The translations under genes were made by a program, and so were the position numbers. The notes below the pieces were generated by a model. That model was not told where the DNA came from, did no database searches, and saw nothing but the letters and a program-made list of their open reading frames with translations. Of a stretch of DNA of 64,000 nucleotides, positions 26,524 to 35,145 are shown in pieces; within the stretch, counting starts at the first letter, position 1, and each line of letters begins with the position of its first letter. Origin of the DNA: DATBJJ01 sp036556425 (GTDB lineage Bacteria > Acidobacteriota > Vicinamibacteria > Vicinamibacterales > 2-12-FULL-66-21); contig DATBJJ010000006.1 of the NCBI GenBank assembly GCA_036556425.1, positions 62,001 through 126,000 of the forward strand. Direction: 5' to 3'.

Positions 26524-27518
26524 CGCGTCGAGACGACCTCGTGCTCGAGTTTGTCCAGCAGGCGATCGTCGACGCAGCGAACCGCCATCGCGATCGCGTT
26601 GCGCACGGCCTTCACGGACGAGCGCCCGTGTCCGATCACGCACAAGCCGTCGAGGCCGATGAGCGGCGCGCCGCCGTACTCGGAGTAGTCGACGCGCTTG
26701 CGGAATCGGCGGAACGCCTGCCGCGAGAGCAGATAGCCCACGCGCGTACCCACCGTCGACGACAACTCGTCGAGCAGCAGGCGCTCGACGGTCTCGACGA
26801 GGCCTTCGCTGATCTTCAACGTCACGTTGCCGGTAAAGCCGTCACACACGATCACGTCCGCTTCACCCGAGTAGACGTCGCGTCCCTCGACGTTGCCGAC
26901 GAACGTGACGGGCGCGGACTTGAGGAGCTGATGGGCCTCGCGCGTCAGCTCGTTGCCCTTGCTCTCCTCCTCGCCGACCGACAAGAGCCCGACGCGCGGC
27001 GTCGCGCAGCCGAGCGCGATGCGCGCGTACGCGGACCCCATGATCGCGAACTGCACGAGGTGCTGCGGCCGGCACTCGACGGTCGCGCCCGAATCGAGGA
27101 GCACGGCGGGCGTGCGCCTCGTTGGAATGATCGTCGCGAGCGCGGGGCGATCGACGCCGGACAGCCTGCCGAACGCCGCATGCGACGCCATGACGGCGGC
27201 GCCCGTGTGGCCCGCGGTGAAGAGCGCGGATGCTTGCCGATCGCGCACGGCTTCGGCCGCGAGCCGGATCGACGACTGCGGCTTCCGGCGCAGCGCCGCG
27301 GCGGCGGGCTCGGCCATCTCGATGCGATCGGGCGCGTGAAGAAGACGGATGTCGATCGCGCTCGCGCCCGAGTGGCGCGCGAGCTCCCGCTCGATCGCCG
27401 ATCGATCCCCGACGAGCAGCAGTCCGATCTGCAGACGCCGAGCCGCGAGCAGCGCTCCGGCGATGATCGCCTCCGGCGCGTGGTCGCCGCCCATCGCGTC
27501 GACAGCGATGCTGAGCAT
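26520..27518 (-). CDS. plsX: Phosphate acyltransferase
   Basis: A 332-residue PlsX: SIAVDAMGGDHAPEAI at the N terminus, VLLDSGATVECRP in the middle and CDGFTGNVTLKISEG. It makes acyl-phosphate from acyl-ACP for phospholipid synthesis. In many bacteria fabH lies directly downstream; here the next gene is fabD. Confidence 0.96.
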   Translation of the reverse strand: MLSIAVDAMGGDHAPEAIIAGALLAARRLQIGLLLVGDRSAIERELARHSGASAIDIRLLHAPDRIEMAEPAAAALRRKPQSSIRLAAEAVRDRQASALFTAGHTGAAVMASHAAFGRLSGVDRPALATIIPTRRTPAVLLDSGATVECRPQHLVQFAIMGSAYARIALGCATPRVGLLSVGEEESKGNELTREAHQLLKSAPVTFVGNVEGRDVYSGEADVIVCDGFTGNVTLKISEGLVETVERLLLDELSSTVGTRVGYLLSRQAFRRFRKRVDYSEYGGAPLIGLDGLCVIGHGRSSVKAVRNAIAMAVRCVDDRLLDKLEHEVVSTR

Positions 27519-27556
27519 GCGTATGTGGTATGGGGTTGGCGGTCAGCGAACGGAGC

Positions 27557-27739
27557 TCAGGCCTCTTCCACCGGCCGCACCTGCCGGCCCTTGTAGTAGC
27601 CGCAGTGCGAGCACACCTTGTGCGGCGCCTTCGCTTCCTGACACTGCGGACAGACGCCGGACGGCACGGCGCTCAGCGCGTCATGGGTGCGGCGCTTCGC
27701 CGTGCGGGCCTTCGAATGCCGGCGTTTGGGATTGGGCAT
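27557..27739 (-). CDS. rpmF: 50S ribosomal protein L32
   Basis: 60 residues, starting PNPKRRHSKARTAKRR. Two CxxC zinc pairs, CPQC and CSHC, end in GYYKGRQV. It follows yceD by one base and precedes plsX, the common bacterial order. Confidence 0.97.
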   Translation of the reverse strand: MPNPKRRHSKARTAKRRTHDALSAVPSGVCPQCQEAKAPHKVCSHCGYYKGRQVRPVEEA

Positions 27740-27740
27740 C

Positions 27741-28274
27741 TCAATTCTCCTTCTCTCGGCTCAGCAACTGCTTCAGCGGCGCGAGCCGCGGATCTTCCCA
27801 GGCCGGCGCGCAGCCGCAGTCGTTTCGATTCAAGTTCGCGCCGCAGTGCGGGCAGAATCCCCGGCACGCGTCGCTGCACAATGGCTTCATCGGCAGCGCG
27901 AGTTGAAACTGCTCGCGCAGCAACTCCTGAACGTCCAGCATGCCGTCGCGATAGTACGCGGTGATCAGATCGTCTTCCTCGATCTCACGCTCGCCGTCGC
28001 CGGTATTCTCGGACTGCGGCACGTAGCGCAGATCGAACGCCGCATCGACCGGAATCTCGAACGGCTCGAGACACCGGCTGCACGACAATTCCAACGTCGC
28101 CCTGACGCGCCCGCGCACGGCAAACGCATCGGCCCCTGCCTTCTCGACATCCATCGACAGCTCGACCGGGCCGGCAACGCGATAGTCCGGATCCTGGGGA
28201 TCGAACGTCGACGGCGGCAGCGTCCGCTCGACGTGCTCGCGCGGACCGTGCAACTTGTTGAGGTCAAGCAGCAT
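27741..28274 (-). CDS. yceD: YceD/DUF177 family protein
   Basis: A 177-residue protein of the DUF177 family, which is linked to 23S rRNA metabolism in bacteria and usually precedes rpmF. It contains CSRCLEPF, an acidic EEDDLI region and a metal-type end with CRGFCPHCGANLN and DCGC. Near-consensus TATAAT lies 14 bases before the ATG, which may be the promoter of the whole yceD-rpmF-plsX-fab operon with a very short leader. Confidence 0.88.
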   Translation of the reverse strand: MLLDLNKLHGPREHVERTLPPSTFDPQDPDYRVAGPVELSMDVEKAGADAFAVRGRVRATLELSCSRCLEPFEIPVDAAFDLRYVPQSENTGDGEREIEEDDLITAYYRDGMLDVQELLREQFQLALPMKPLCSDACRGFCPHCGANLNRNDCGCAPAWEDPRLAPLKQLLSREKEN

Positions 28275-28288
28275 AGCGCCAACCCTGG

Positions 28289-28294
28289 ATTATA
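28289..28294 (-). promoter_or_regulatory. Probable -10 element upstream of yceD
   Basis: The minus strand reads TATAAT, ending 14 bases before the yceD ATG at 28274. No clear -35 element lies 17 bases upstream. If used, transcription would start about 7-8 bases before the ATG. The gap 28275-28346 holds nothing else. Confidence 0.45.
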
Positions 28295-28346
28295 CCTCAC
28301 CTTCCAGAGGTGCGGGATTCTGGGCGCTTATCAGGCGTTCTGGGGA

Positions 28347-29423
28347 TCAGTCGCGCAAAGAAACCCAGGGCTTGGGAATGAAGAGCTGTTCGTAGAGGCT
28401 GACGGCGTAGCGATCCGTCATCCCGGCGATGAAGTCGCGCGCCGCCGCATCGACCCCGTCCGCGTCGATCGTGCGGCGATCGAGGAACTGATCCGGACGC
28501 TCGCGCACACGCTCCCAGAGTCCGCCCAGAATGCCAGCCGCTTTCTTGAATTCGGCGGTCGCGACTTCGTTTTCGTAGACCGCGTCGAAGAGAAAGCTCC
28601 GCAGGCCGAGGGTCGCCTGAAGGATCGGCTCGCTCATGCGGATCTCGGTCATGCCGCCTGCGATCGTTTCCAGCACGACGTCGGTCACCATTCGCCCGAT
28701 CCGCTCCGACGACGTGCGGCCGAGCACGTCGACCCGCTCGCGCGGGAGCGTCTCCGGGTCCAGAATCCCGGCGCGAACCGAATCGTCGATGTCGTGATTC
28801 ACATAAGCGACGATGTCGGCCACCCGCGCGATCTGGCCCTCGATCGTGGTCGCGCGATGCTCGGGATCCGCGCCGACCGGCGTACCGCTCTTCCCTTTCG
28901 AATGCCGCGCGATTCCGTCGCGCACTTCCCACGTCAGATTGAGCCCCTGACCGTCGTTCTCGAGGACGTCGACGATGCGCAGGCTCTGCTCGTAGTGATT
29001 GAAGCCGCCGTCGACGAGCGAGTTCAACACGCGCTCGCCGGCGTGACCGAACGGTGTGTGGCCGAGATCGTGGCCGAGGGCGATCGCCTCGGTCAGCTCT
29101 TCGTTGAGACGAAGCACTTTCGCGATCGTGCGGGCGATCTGCGACACCTCGAGCGTGTGCGTGAGGCGCGTCCGATAGTGATCCCCTGTCGGCGCGAAGA
29201 ACACTTGCGTCTTGTGCTTGAGGCGCCTGAACGCTTTGGAATGAATGATGCGGTCGCGATCGCGCTGGAACGCCGGGCGGATCGGATCCTCCGGCTCGGG
29301 CCGCACGCGACCGCGGCTATCCGCGCTCTTGGCCGCCTGCGGCGCGAGGATCTCACGCTCCCGCCTCTCGAGCTGCTCCCGGATGCCCGTCGTCACCAAA
29401 CGATCGTTGGGCTGCACAGCCAT
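28347..29423 (-). CDS. dgt: Deoxyguanosinetriphosphate triphosphohydrolase-like protein
   Basis: A 358-residue HD-domain phosphohydrolase. The metal-binding motif is TRLTHTLEV with ALGHDLGHTPFGHAGE. N-terminal RDRIIHSKAFRRLKHKTQVF is conserved in Dgt-type enzymes. It splits dGTP (or other dNTPs) to nucleoside and tripolyphosphate. The start lies three bases before the deoB stop. Confidence 0.93.
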   Translation of the reverse strand: MAVQPNDRLVTTGIREQLERREREILAPQAAKSADSRGRVRPEPEDPIRPAFQRDRDRIIHSKAFRRLKHKTQVFFAPTGDHYRTRLTHTLEVSQIARTIAKVLRLNEELTEAIALGHDLGHTPFGHAGERVLNSLVDGGFNHYEQSLRIVDVLENDGQGLNLTWEVRDGIARHSKGKSGTPVGADPEHRATTIEGQIARVADIVAYVNHDIDDSVRAGILDPETLPRERVDVLGRTSSERIGRMVTDVVLETIAGGMTEIRMSEPILQATLGLRSFLFDAVYENEVATAEFKKAAGILGGLWERVRERPDQFLDRRTIDADGVDAAARDFIAGMTDRYAVSLYEQLFIPKPWVSLRD

Positions 29424-29426
29424 ACC

Positions 29427-30572
29427 TTAGACCAGCACGTCCTCCAGAAAGCTGGTTCCATGTGTCAGCGGTCCGACCGAAAACACATCCGCGATGGTTT
29501 GACCGACGTCGGCAAATGTCTTTCGCACGCCGAGATCGACAGCCGGGCGGATCGACGATCCATATACGAAGAGGGGCACGTGCTCACGCGAATGATCGGT
29601 GCTCGGGGTGGTGGGATCGTTGCCGTGATCGGCGGTCAGGATCAATATGTCGCCGGGCGCGAGCCGCGGCAGCAGCGCCGACAAGCGGGCATCGAATCGC
29701 TCGAGGTTAGCCGCGTATCCTTTGGGATCGTTGCGGTGCCCGTACACCGTATCGAAGTCGACGAGGTTCGCGAAGATGAGTCCATGGCGGACAGTGTCGA
29801 GCGCCCGTTCGACCTCGTTCATCCCGTGATCGTCGCTGGTGGTGTGCACAGCGGCAGAAATCCCCCGGCGGGCGAACAGATCCTCGATCTTCCCGATGGC
29901 CTCCACGTGAATGCCGGCGTCCGTCAACGCGTCGAGGACCGTCGGCGCGTACGGCGTGACCGCGAAATCGCGGCGGTTGGCCGTCCGCTGAAACGCGCCG
30001 GGCGCGCCCACGAACGGCCTCGCGATGACACGTCCAACCCCCATGCCCTTCGCGACGAGGTCGAACGCGATCGCGCAAAAATCGTACAGCTGCGCGACCG
30101 GGATGACAGCTTCGTGCGCGGCGATCTGAAACACACTGTCGGCGGACGTGTAGACGATTGGGAAACCCGTCCGCATGTGTTCCGGACCGAGCTCATCGAT
30201 CACGACGGTGCCGGACGCGGCCTTATTGCCCAGCGTCGCGCGGCCGATGCGCCGCTCGAACGCGCCGACGATCTCCGGTGGAAACCCGTTCGGGAAGACG
30301 GGGAACGCGCGATCGAGGACGAGACCGGCGAGCTCCCAATGGCCCGTGACGGAATCTTTGCCGGGTGAGGCCTCGGCCATCCTGCCGAACGCGGCGATCG
30401 GTCGCGATCCACCGGTCGTGTCGGCGACCGATGTGACGCGCGCGAGGCCAAGGGTCCGCAGCGTCGGGACGCGCAGCGGAATCACGCGAGAGATGTTGCC
30501 GATCGTATCGCTCCCCTGATCGCCGTACGACGCCGCATCGGGCAGCTCTCCAGCGCCGACGCTGTCGAGCAC
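29427..30572 (-). CDS. deoB: Phosphopentomutase (N-terminal start unresolved)
   Basis: About 381 residues from GTG 30572. The metal sites are the LDSVGAGELPDA segment, ILTADHGNDPTTPSTDHSREH and DDHGMNEVERA; SVTGHWELAG is typical of DeoB. It converts ribose-1-phosphate and ribose-5-phosphate in nucleoside salvage. The GTG start truncates the first beta strand; the frame upstream encodes RVILIV, as expected for the family, but without ATG, GTG or TTG before the in-frame region reaches hfq. A nonstandard start or a sequence error is possible. Confidence 0.9.
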   Translation of the reverse strand: MLDSVGAGELPDAASYGDQGSDTIGNISRVIPLRVPTLRTLGLARVTSVADTTGGSRPIAAFGRMAEASPGKDSVTGHWELAGLVLDRAFPVFPNGFPPEIVGAFERRIGRATLGNKAASGTVVIDELGPEHMRTGFPIVYTSADSVFQIAAHEAVIPVAQLYDFCAIAFDLVAKGMGVGRVIARPFVGAPGAFQRTANRRDFAVTPYAPTVLDALTDAGIHVEAIGKIEDLFARRGISAAVHTTSDDHGMNEVERALDTVRHGLIFANLVDFDTVYGHRNDPKGYAANLERFDARLSALLPRLAPGDILILTADHGNDPTTPSTDHSREHVPLFVYGSSIRPAVDLGVRKTFADVGQTIADVFSVGPLTHGTSFLEDVLV

Positions 30573-30627
30573 GATCAGGATGACGCGATGGGGACGGACG
30601 CGAGCCGAGCTGGCCGTATTCGTGGCG

Positions 30628-30891
30628 CTACGCCTCGTGGCTCGAGTAGTAGTTGCTGATCGGCCGCGTCGATCGGATCGCGGCGATGGCGTGCTTGAAG
30701 ATCATGTGATCGGCGCCGCTGTGCTCCACGATCACGGCGAAGCGATCGAAATTCTTGACGCGTCCCTCGAAGTCGGTGCCGTCCATCAGCCGAATCTGCA
30801 CGGGCAGCTTCTCGCGGCGGGCGTGGTTCAGAAAGACATCCTGGATATTGGGCTGAGCGGATGCTGGTTTCGACTCACGTGTCTGGGCCAT
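30628..30891 (-). CDS. hfq: RNA chaperone Hfq
   Basis: About 87 residues from ATG 30891. The start is set by a GGAG site ten bases upstream; an ATG nine codons earlier (30918) would overlap miaA. The Sm1 motif is IQDVFLNHARREKLPVQI followed by LMDGTDFEGRVKNFD. The Sm2 motif ends HMIFKHAIAAIRSTRP, a variant of the usual YKHAIST. It forms a hexamer binding small RNAs and mRNAs. It follows miaA, the usual order. Confidence 0.93.
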   Translation of the reverse strand: MAQTRESKPASAQPNIQDVFLNHARREKLPVQIRLMDGTDFEGRVKNFDRFAVIVEHSGADHMIFKHAIAAIRSTRPISNYYSSHEA

Positions 30892-30907
30892 CAGCGAGCG
30901 TCTCCAA

Positions 30908-31861
30908 CTACTCTCCAACTACGCGCCTCTCGAGACCAGCACCTGCAAGGGCGCGGGCAGCGTGCTGCTGAGTGTCCTCGCGTTCGCCGGCGGCGTAAAT
31001 CCACTGTAGATTAGGCTCTTTCCGGAACCAGATCAACTGCCGGCGCGAGTACCGCCGATTCTCGCGCGCGATGAGCTCGCGCGTCGCCGCTTCGTCGCGC
31101 ACGCCGCGCAGCAGTTCCAGCGCCTGCCGGTACACCAGGCCGCTGAAAGGATGCGCAGTCGGCGGCACGCCGGCCGCGAGCAGCCCGCGGACCTCGTCCA
31201 TCAAGCCCTGCTGGAACTGCAGATCCACGCGCCGCGCGACGCGTTCGGCAGTCGCCTCCAGCGGAATCCGCAGCGCGAGCGCCGTCACCACATAGTCGGG
31301 CAGCGGCGGCTCCGTCGACGCGAAGTGATGGGTGAGCGGACGGCCGGTGAGGTAGTACACCTCCAGCGCGCGAACGAGCCGCTTCAGATCGCGAGGTTGG
31401 ATGCGCTCCGCCGACGGCGGATCGACGCGGCGCAGCCAGCGATGGAGACAATCCGAGCCGCGGCGCCCGGCGATGCGCGTCAATCGCGCGCGCAGCGCGG
31501 TGTCGCGCGCGGGTCCGGGAAAGAATCCGCGGGTCACCGCGCGGTAGTAGAGGCCCGTGCCCCCGACGAGAATCGGCAAGCGGCCGCGCTGCGTGATCTC
31601 GCGAATGACCGCTGCCGCCTCTTTCGCGTAGCGCGCCGCCGAGTATTCCTCGAGCGGATCCGCCACGTCGATCATGTGATGCGGCACGCCGCGCCGCTCG
31701 GAGAGCGGGACTTTATCGGTGCCGATGTCGAACCCGCGATACACCGCGGTCGAATCGCAGCTCACGATCTCGCCGCCGAACGCGCGCGCGAGCGCGATGC
31801 CGAGCGCGCTCTTCCCGGTCGCCGTCGGACCGACAATCGCGACGAGCGGGTGCGCGGTCAC
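30908..31861 (-). CDS. miaA: tRNA dimethylallyltransferase
   Basis: A 317-residue prenyltransferase: P-loop GPTATGKSALG, SCDSTAVYRGFDIGTDK, VGGTGLYYRAV and ENRRYSRRQLIWFRKE. It puts an isopentenyl group on A37 of tRNAs reading UNN codons. The start is GTG 31861, overlapping the stop of the 30-residue gene (GTGA). Confidence 0.95.
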   Translation of the reverse strand: MTAHPLVAIVGPTATGKSALGIALARAFGGEIVSCDSTAVYRGFDIGTDKVPLSERRGVPHHMIDVADPLEEYSAARYAKEAAAVIREITQRGRLPILVGGTGLYYRAVTRGFFPGPARDTALRARLTRIAGRRGSDCLHRWLRRVDPPSAERIQPRDLKRLVRALEVYYLTGRPLTHHFASTEPPLPDYVVTALALRIPLEATAERVARRVDLQFQQGLMDEVRGLLAAGVPPTAHPFSGLVYRQALELLRGVRDEAATRELIARENRRYSRRQLIWFRKEPNLQWIYAAGEREDTQQHAARALAGAGLERRVVGE

Positions 31862-31950
31862 AGACCGGCGGCTCGCGCCAGCGCGATCAGCACGAGAACC
31901 GTCAGCACGAGGATGAGTCCGATCTGTTGGGTTCGCGAGGGCCAGGTCAT
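31858..31950 (-). CDS. 30-residue single-pass membrane peptide
   Basis: A tiny gene held between a TonB-like gene and miaA by two 4-base overlaps: its ATG overlaps the upstream TGA (ATGA, 31947-31950) and its TGA overlaps the miaA GTG. The product has a short Arg-containing head (TWPSRTQQ) and one hydrophobic helix of about 17 residues. It has no recognisable family. The precise stop/start coupling on both sides argues for translation. Confidence 0.6.
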   Translation of the reverse strand: MTWPSRTQQIGLILVLTVLVLIALARAAGL

Positions 31951-32909
31951 CGGCCGGGCGGTTGCTCGTTGTAGAAGAACGTCACCATCATCGGCATCCG
32001 GTCGTCGGGGAACTCGCGCGGAAGGGCCAAGGTCGGATTCGACATCAGGATGGCGCCTCGCGCGGCCTTGGTGAAGGCGTCCACGTCCGACGGCCGCGCG
32101 ATGACGACGTCGGTGATGCGGCCGTCGCGGTGCACGACGAACGCAATCGACGTGTTGCCGTGCATCACCATCGCCGCCTGCGGAATGAGCGGCAGCCAGT
32201 TGCTGCGCACCTGGGCGATGAACCGCGCCAGCCACGGACCGAACTCGACGCCTTTGCTGTCGAACTGGATCGACTCGCCAAGCGTTTGATCCTGCCCGCC
32301 GCGCAAGTTCGCGAAATTCTCCTGCTGCGCGTACCGCTGCACGTTGCGAATCGCGTCGGCGATGACGCCGACCGCGGGACCGCGGGCATCCGCCTGCTTC
32401 GACGTTTCCGCGCGCGGCGGCGCGATCAACGAATCCGGCAAGGGCGGTGGCTTGGGCGCTTCACTGTTGCCGTTGGAAGGCTCCGGCGCGGGCGTGGGAG
32501 CGGGTGCGGCCGCAGGCGGAACGGCTTCGATCCGTTCGGCGGAATTGCCGCGCGAGAACGGCAGCGGGTTGGTTGGAGCGGGCGCGCGCTGCATGGTGCG
32601 CGCCTGACGATCCAGATCCGACAAATCCGCGCGCGGCGGCGGCTTCGGCGACGTCATGTCGATGCGCGGCTGCAGGAAGACGAACCGCGCGCGCTCGCGC
32701 TGGCGTTCCAGCTCCGCCTTCAGTTGTTCCTGTGCCTGCTGCTGTTGGCGCTCGATCGCCGCGCGCACCCAGGGAATCTTCGGACCGAGCAGCATCGCGA
32801 TCACGACGAGCGCGTGCAGATTGATCGTCAGCAGAACGACCTCGCGCCTGGAGATCGGCTGCATGATCCTCGGAGTATCCGGGCGGCGGTCGTCGAAGTC
32901 GAAGTACAT
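31947..32909 (-). CDS. TonB-family protein
   Basis: 320 residues. A cytoplasmic head of about 24 residues, one membrane helix (VVLLTINLHALVVIAMLL), a Gln/Glu/Arg-rich coiled-coil segment, a proline-rich spacer and a C-terminal domain of TonB type (SIAFVVHRDGRITDVVI, then LPREFPDD). It should link inner-membrane energy to an outer-membrane or periplasmic partner. No ExbB/ExbD genes are nearby. A TATAAT lies 13 bases before the ATG. Confidence 0.8.
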   Translation of the reverse strand: MYFDFDDRRPDTPRIMQPISRREVVLLTINLHALVVIAMLLGPKIPWVRAAIERQQQQAQEQLKAELERQRERARFVFLQPRIDMTSPKPPPRADLSDLDRQARTMQRAPAPTNPLPFSRGNSAERIEAVPPAAAPAPTPAPEPSNGNSEAPKPPPLPDSLIAPPRAETSKQADARGPAVGVIADAIRNVQRYAQQENFANLRGGQDQTLGESIQFDSKGVEFGPWLARFIAQVRSNWLPLIPQAAMVMHGNTSIAFVVHRDGRITDVVIARPSDVDAFTKAARGAILMSNPTLALPREFPDDRMPMMVTFFYNEQPPGR

Positions 32910-32922
32910 CAGGAACTTATGG

Positions 32923-32928
32923 ATTATA
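32923..32928 (-). promoter_or_regulatory. Probable -10 element upstream of the TonB-family gene
   Basis: Minus-strand TATAAT ends 13 bases before ATG 32909. No ribosome site and no clear -35 are seen, so transcription could start only 6-7 bases before the ATG. The spacing mirrors the yceD case. Confidence 0.4.
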
Positions 32929-32951
32929 GCAGCGAAGCGGTGCTTCCCGGC

Positions 32952-33665
32952 TCAGCCGCGTTCCGCGACGTACAGATAGACGATGCCAAACGAGAGAGAG
33001 ACGGCCGAAACGTGTGAAAATCCATGGCGCGCGATCGTGCGCGCGAACTCAGCGGGCGGCGGAAACGTGCCCACCGATGCCGGCAGATACGAATACGCGC
33101 TCGTGTGCCTCGACACGAGCCGCCCCACCGCCGGAAGCAGGTAGCGGAAATACCAGGAGTACATCGTGCGGATGCCGGGAATCGCCGGCTGGCCGAACTC
33201 GAGAATGGCGAGCCGGCCGGACGGCCGCATCACCCGCGCGATCTCGGCAAGCGCGCGCTCCGGTTCGGCGACGTTCCTGATCCCGAACGCAATCGTCGCG
33301 GCGTCAACGGAACCGTTCCCGATCGGAAGCCGTGCGGCATCGCCGCGCGCGAGATGAATCCGATCCGCCAGACCGATTCGCCGCACCTTCATCAGCCCCA
33401 ACCGCAGCATCTCGCCCGCGAAGTCGACGCCTACGATCGACGATCGCGGAACGCGGCGCGCCGTCGCGATCGCCAAATCGCCCGTTCCGGTGCAGACGTC
33501 GAGGACGACGGATCCTGGCTGCAGCGCGAGCGCATCGACCGCGATGTTGCGCCAGCGCGTGTCGAGGCCCGCGCTCAAGACGTGGTTCAGCAGATCGTAG
33601 CGCGGCGCGATCGCATCGAACATCCCCGCGATGCGCGACGGCGTCTTGTCGGGAGCGTCGGCCAC
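32952..33665 (-). CDS. ubiE: Demethylmenaquinone methyltransferase
   Basis: About 237 residues from GTG 33665, which has GAGG five bases upstream and starts 11 bases after the ubiX stop. SAM-binding LDVCTGTGDLA, AFGIRNVAEPERAL and the family end ILEFGQPAIPGIRTMYSWYF are present. In this operon it should methylate demethylmenaquinone, the last step of the futalosine route (MqnG/MenG function). The reading frame is open far upstream within ubiX, but the internal GTG has the proper signal. Confidence 0.93.
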   Translation of the reverse strand: MADAPDKTPSRIAGMFDAIAPRYDLLNHVLSAGLDTRWRNIAVDALALQPGSVVLDVCTGTGDLAIATARRVPRSSIVGVDFAGEMLRLGLMKVRRIGLADRIHLARGDAARLPIGNGSVDAATIAFGIRNVAEPERALAEIARVMRPSGRLAILEFGQPAIPGIRTMYSWYFRYLLPAVGRLVSRHTSAYSYLPASVGTFPPPAEFARTIARHGFSHVSAVSLSFGIVYLYVAERG

Positions 33666-33676
33666 ACGATCCTCGA

Positions 33677-34282
33677 TCAGCCTTTCCAGGGGGGATAGAG
33701 ATCGTGCGCGAATCCCAGCGCCGTGACGATCTTTCCGGTCATGAAGTCCGCGAGATCGTCGAGCGTCTTCGGCAGCTGGTAGAAGCCAGGCATGGCCGGC
33801 ATCACGATCGCTCCGGCTTCCGCGCACAGCACCATGTTGCGGAGCTGCGGAAGGCTCATCGGCGTCTCGCGGGGAACGATCACGAGGGGCCGGCGCTCCT
33901 TCAACATCACATCCGCGGCGCGCTCGACGAGATTCCGCGACAGCCCGTGGGCGACGCCCGCCAGCGTCTTCATCGAGCACGGCACGATCGCCATCGCCTC
34001 GCAATCCTGGCTGCCGCTCGCGATCTTGGCGCCGAGATCCTTGTTCGAGTGCAGCGTATACGCGCCCGCGCGCACGCCGTCGCCGTACTTCGCGACGAGA
34101 TACTCCATCAGCTTGTCGATCGCCGCGGCGTCGCCCAATTCGTCGCGCAGCAGACGTCGCCCGTACTCGGAGACGACGAGCTCGACCCGGCAGCCGCGCT
34201 CGAGCAGCGCCGCGAGCGTTCGCGTCGCGTAGACCGCGCCGCTCGCGCCGGTGATCGCCAGCGCGATGGTTCGCGTGCTCAT
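33677..34282 (-). CDS. ubiX: Flavin prenyltransferase UbiX
   Basis: 201 residues from ATG 34282 (ATGA overlap with the prenyltransferase). ALAITGASGAVYA at the N terminus, VVSEYGRRL, VPCSMKTLAGVAHGLSRNL, RPLVIVPRETPMS and VMPAMPGFYQ are all UbiX motifs. It makes prenylated FMN, the cofactor of the UbiD-type decarboxylase encoded at 39263-40717 in the same operon. Confidence 0.96.
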   Translation of the reverse strand: MSTRTIALAITGASGAVYATRTLAALLERGCRVELVVSEYGRRLLRDELGDAAAIDKLMEYLVAKYGDGVRAGAYTLHSNKDLGAKIASGSQDCEAMAIVPCSMKTLAGVAHGLSRNLVERAADVMLKERRPLVIVPRETPMSLPQLRNMVLCAEAGAIVMPAMPGFYQLPKTLDDLADFMTGKIVTALGFAHDLYPPWKG

Positions 34283-35145
34283 GTCAAATACACCGCCGCC
34301 GCCGTTGCCGTGAGATACAGAATGCCGACATACCCGTTGAGGTCGAACGCGCGTTTGACCTGCGACAAATCGTGCTCGCTCACCATCGACTGCTCCCACG
34401 CGAGCAGCACCGCGACGCCCGCCACGCCGGCAAGGTAGATCCAGTTCAGGTTGGTGACCGCGCCGAGAAGCGCGAGGCAGATCACGGTGACCACGTGCAG
34501 CGCGCGCGAAATCACGAGCGCGCCGCGCAAGCCGAACCGCACGGGGATCGACCGCAGCCCGTGGGCGCGATCGAAGTCGAGATCCTGACACGCATAGAGA
34601 ACGTCGAAGCCGCCGACCCACGTGCCGATCGCGAGGCCGAGCAGCCACGGCTCCCAGCCGCCTCGCCCGCCCGCGGCGAGCCAGCCGCCGACCGGCGCGA
34701 CGGCCATCGCCAATCCGAGAAACAGCTGCGTGTAGTTCGTGACGCGCTTCGCAAGCGAATACCAGAACACGATCGCCAGCGCGACCGGCGAGAGGATGAA
34801 GCACAACGTGCTGAGATTCCAGGCCGCGAACACGAACACGATCGACCACACGACAACGAACGCCATCGCCTCCATCGTCGTCATCGCGCCGCGCGGCAGT
34901 TCGCGGGACGCGGTCCGCGGATTGAGCGCATCGTAGCGCGCGTCCGCGAGGCGGTTGAACCCCATCGCGGCGCTTCGCGCGGCAACCATCGCCACGACGA
35001 TCCACACGAGCTGCCACGCGATCGATCGCGCCGTCCACGTGCCCTGGCGATGAAGCGCGAGGAGCGCGCCCGTCAGCGCGAACGGCAGCGCGAACACGCT
35101 GTGGCTGAACCGGACGAACGACGCGTATGTTTTCAGGCGGCTCAC
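34279..35145 (-). CDS. mqnP: UbiA-type prenyltransferase (MqnP-like)
   Basis: A 288-residue integral membrane enzyme with about eight hydrophobic helices. The two Asp-rich diphosphate motifs are NRLADARYDALN and QDLDFDRAHGLRS. The operon holds mqnA, mqnC, ubiD and ubiX, so it most likely prenylates 1,4-dihydroxy-6-naphthoate (MqnP) rather than 4-hydroxybenzoate. The start is GTG, overlapping the deaminase stop by 4 bases. Confidence 0.88.
   Translation of the reverse strand: MSRLKTYASFVRFSHSVFALPFALTGALLALHRQGTWTARSIAWQLVWIVVAMVAARSAAMGFNRLADARYDALNPRTASRELPRGAMTTMEAMAFVVVWSIVFVFAAWNLSTLCFILSPVALAIVFWYSLAKRVTNYTQLFLGLAMAVAPVGGWLAAGGRGGWEPWLLGLAIGTWVGGFDVLYACQDLDFDRAHGLRSIPVRFGLRGALVISRALHVVTVICLALLGAVTNLNWIYLAGVAGVAVLLAWEQSMVSEHDLSQVKRAFDLNGYVGILYLTATAAAVYLT

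Noticed and set aside
27687..30368. Very long open frame on the plus strand across yceD, dgt and deoB
   Set aside because: It is antisense to well-identified genes; GC-rich third positions leave antisense frames open. No family resemblance was seen. Similar plus-strand frames at 45730-48027, 49025-50566, 14121-15920 and 19566-21482 were dropped for the same reason.
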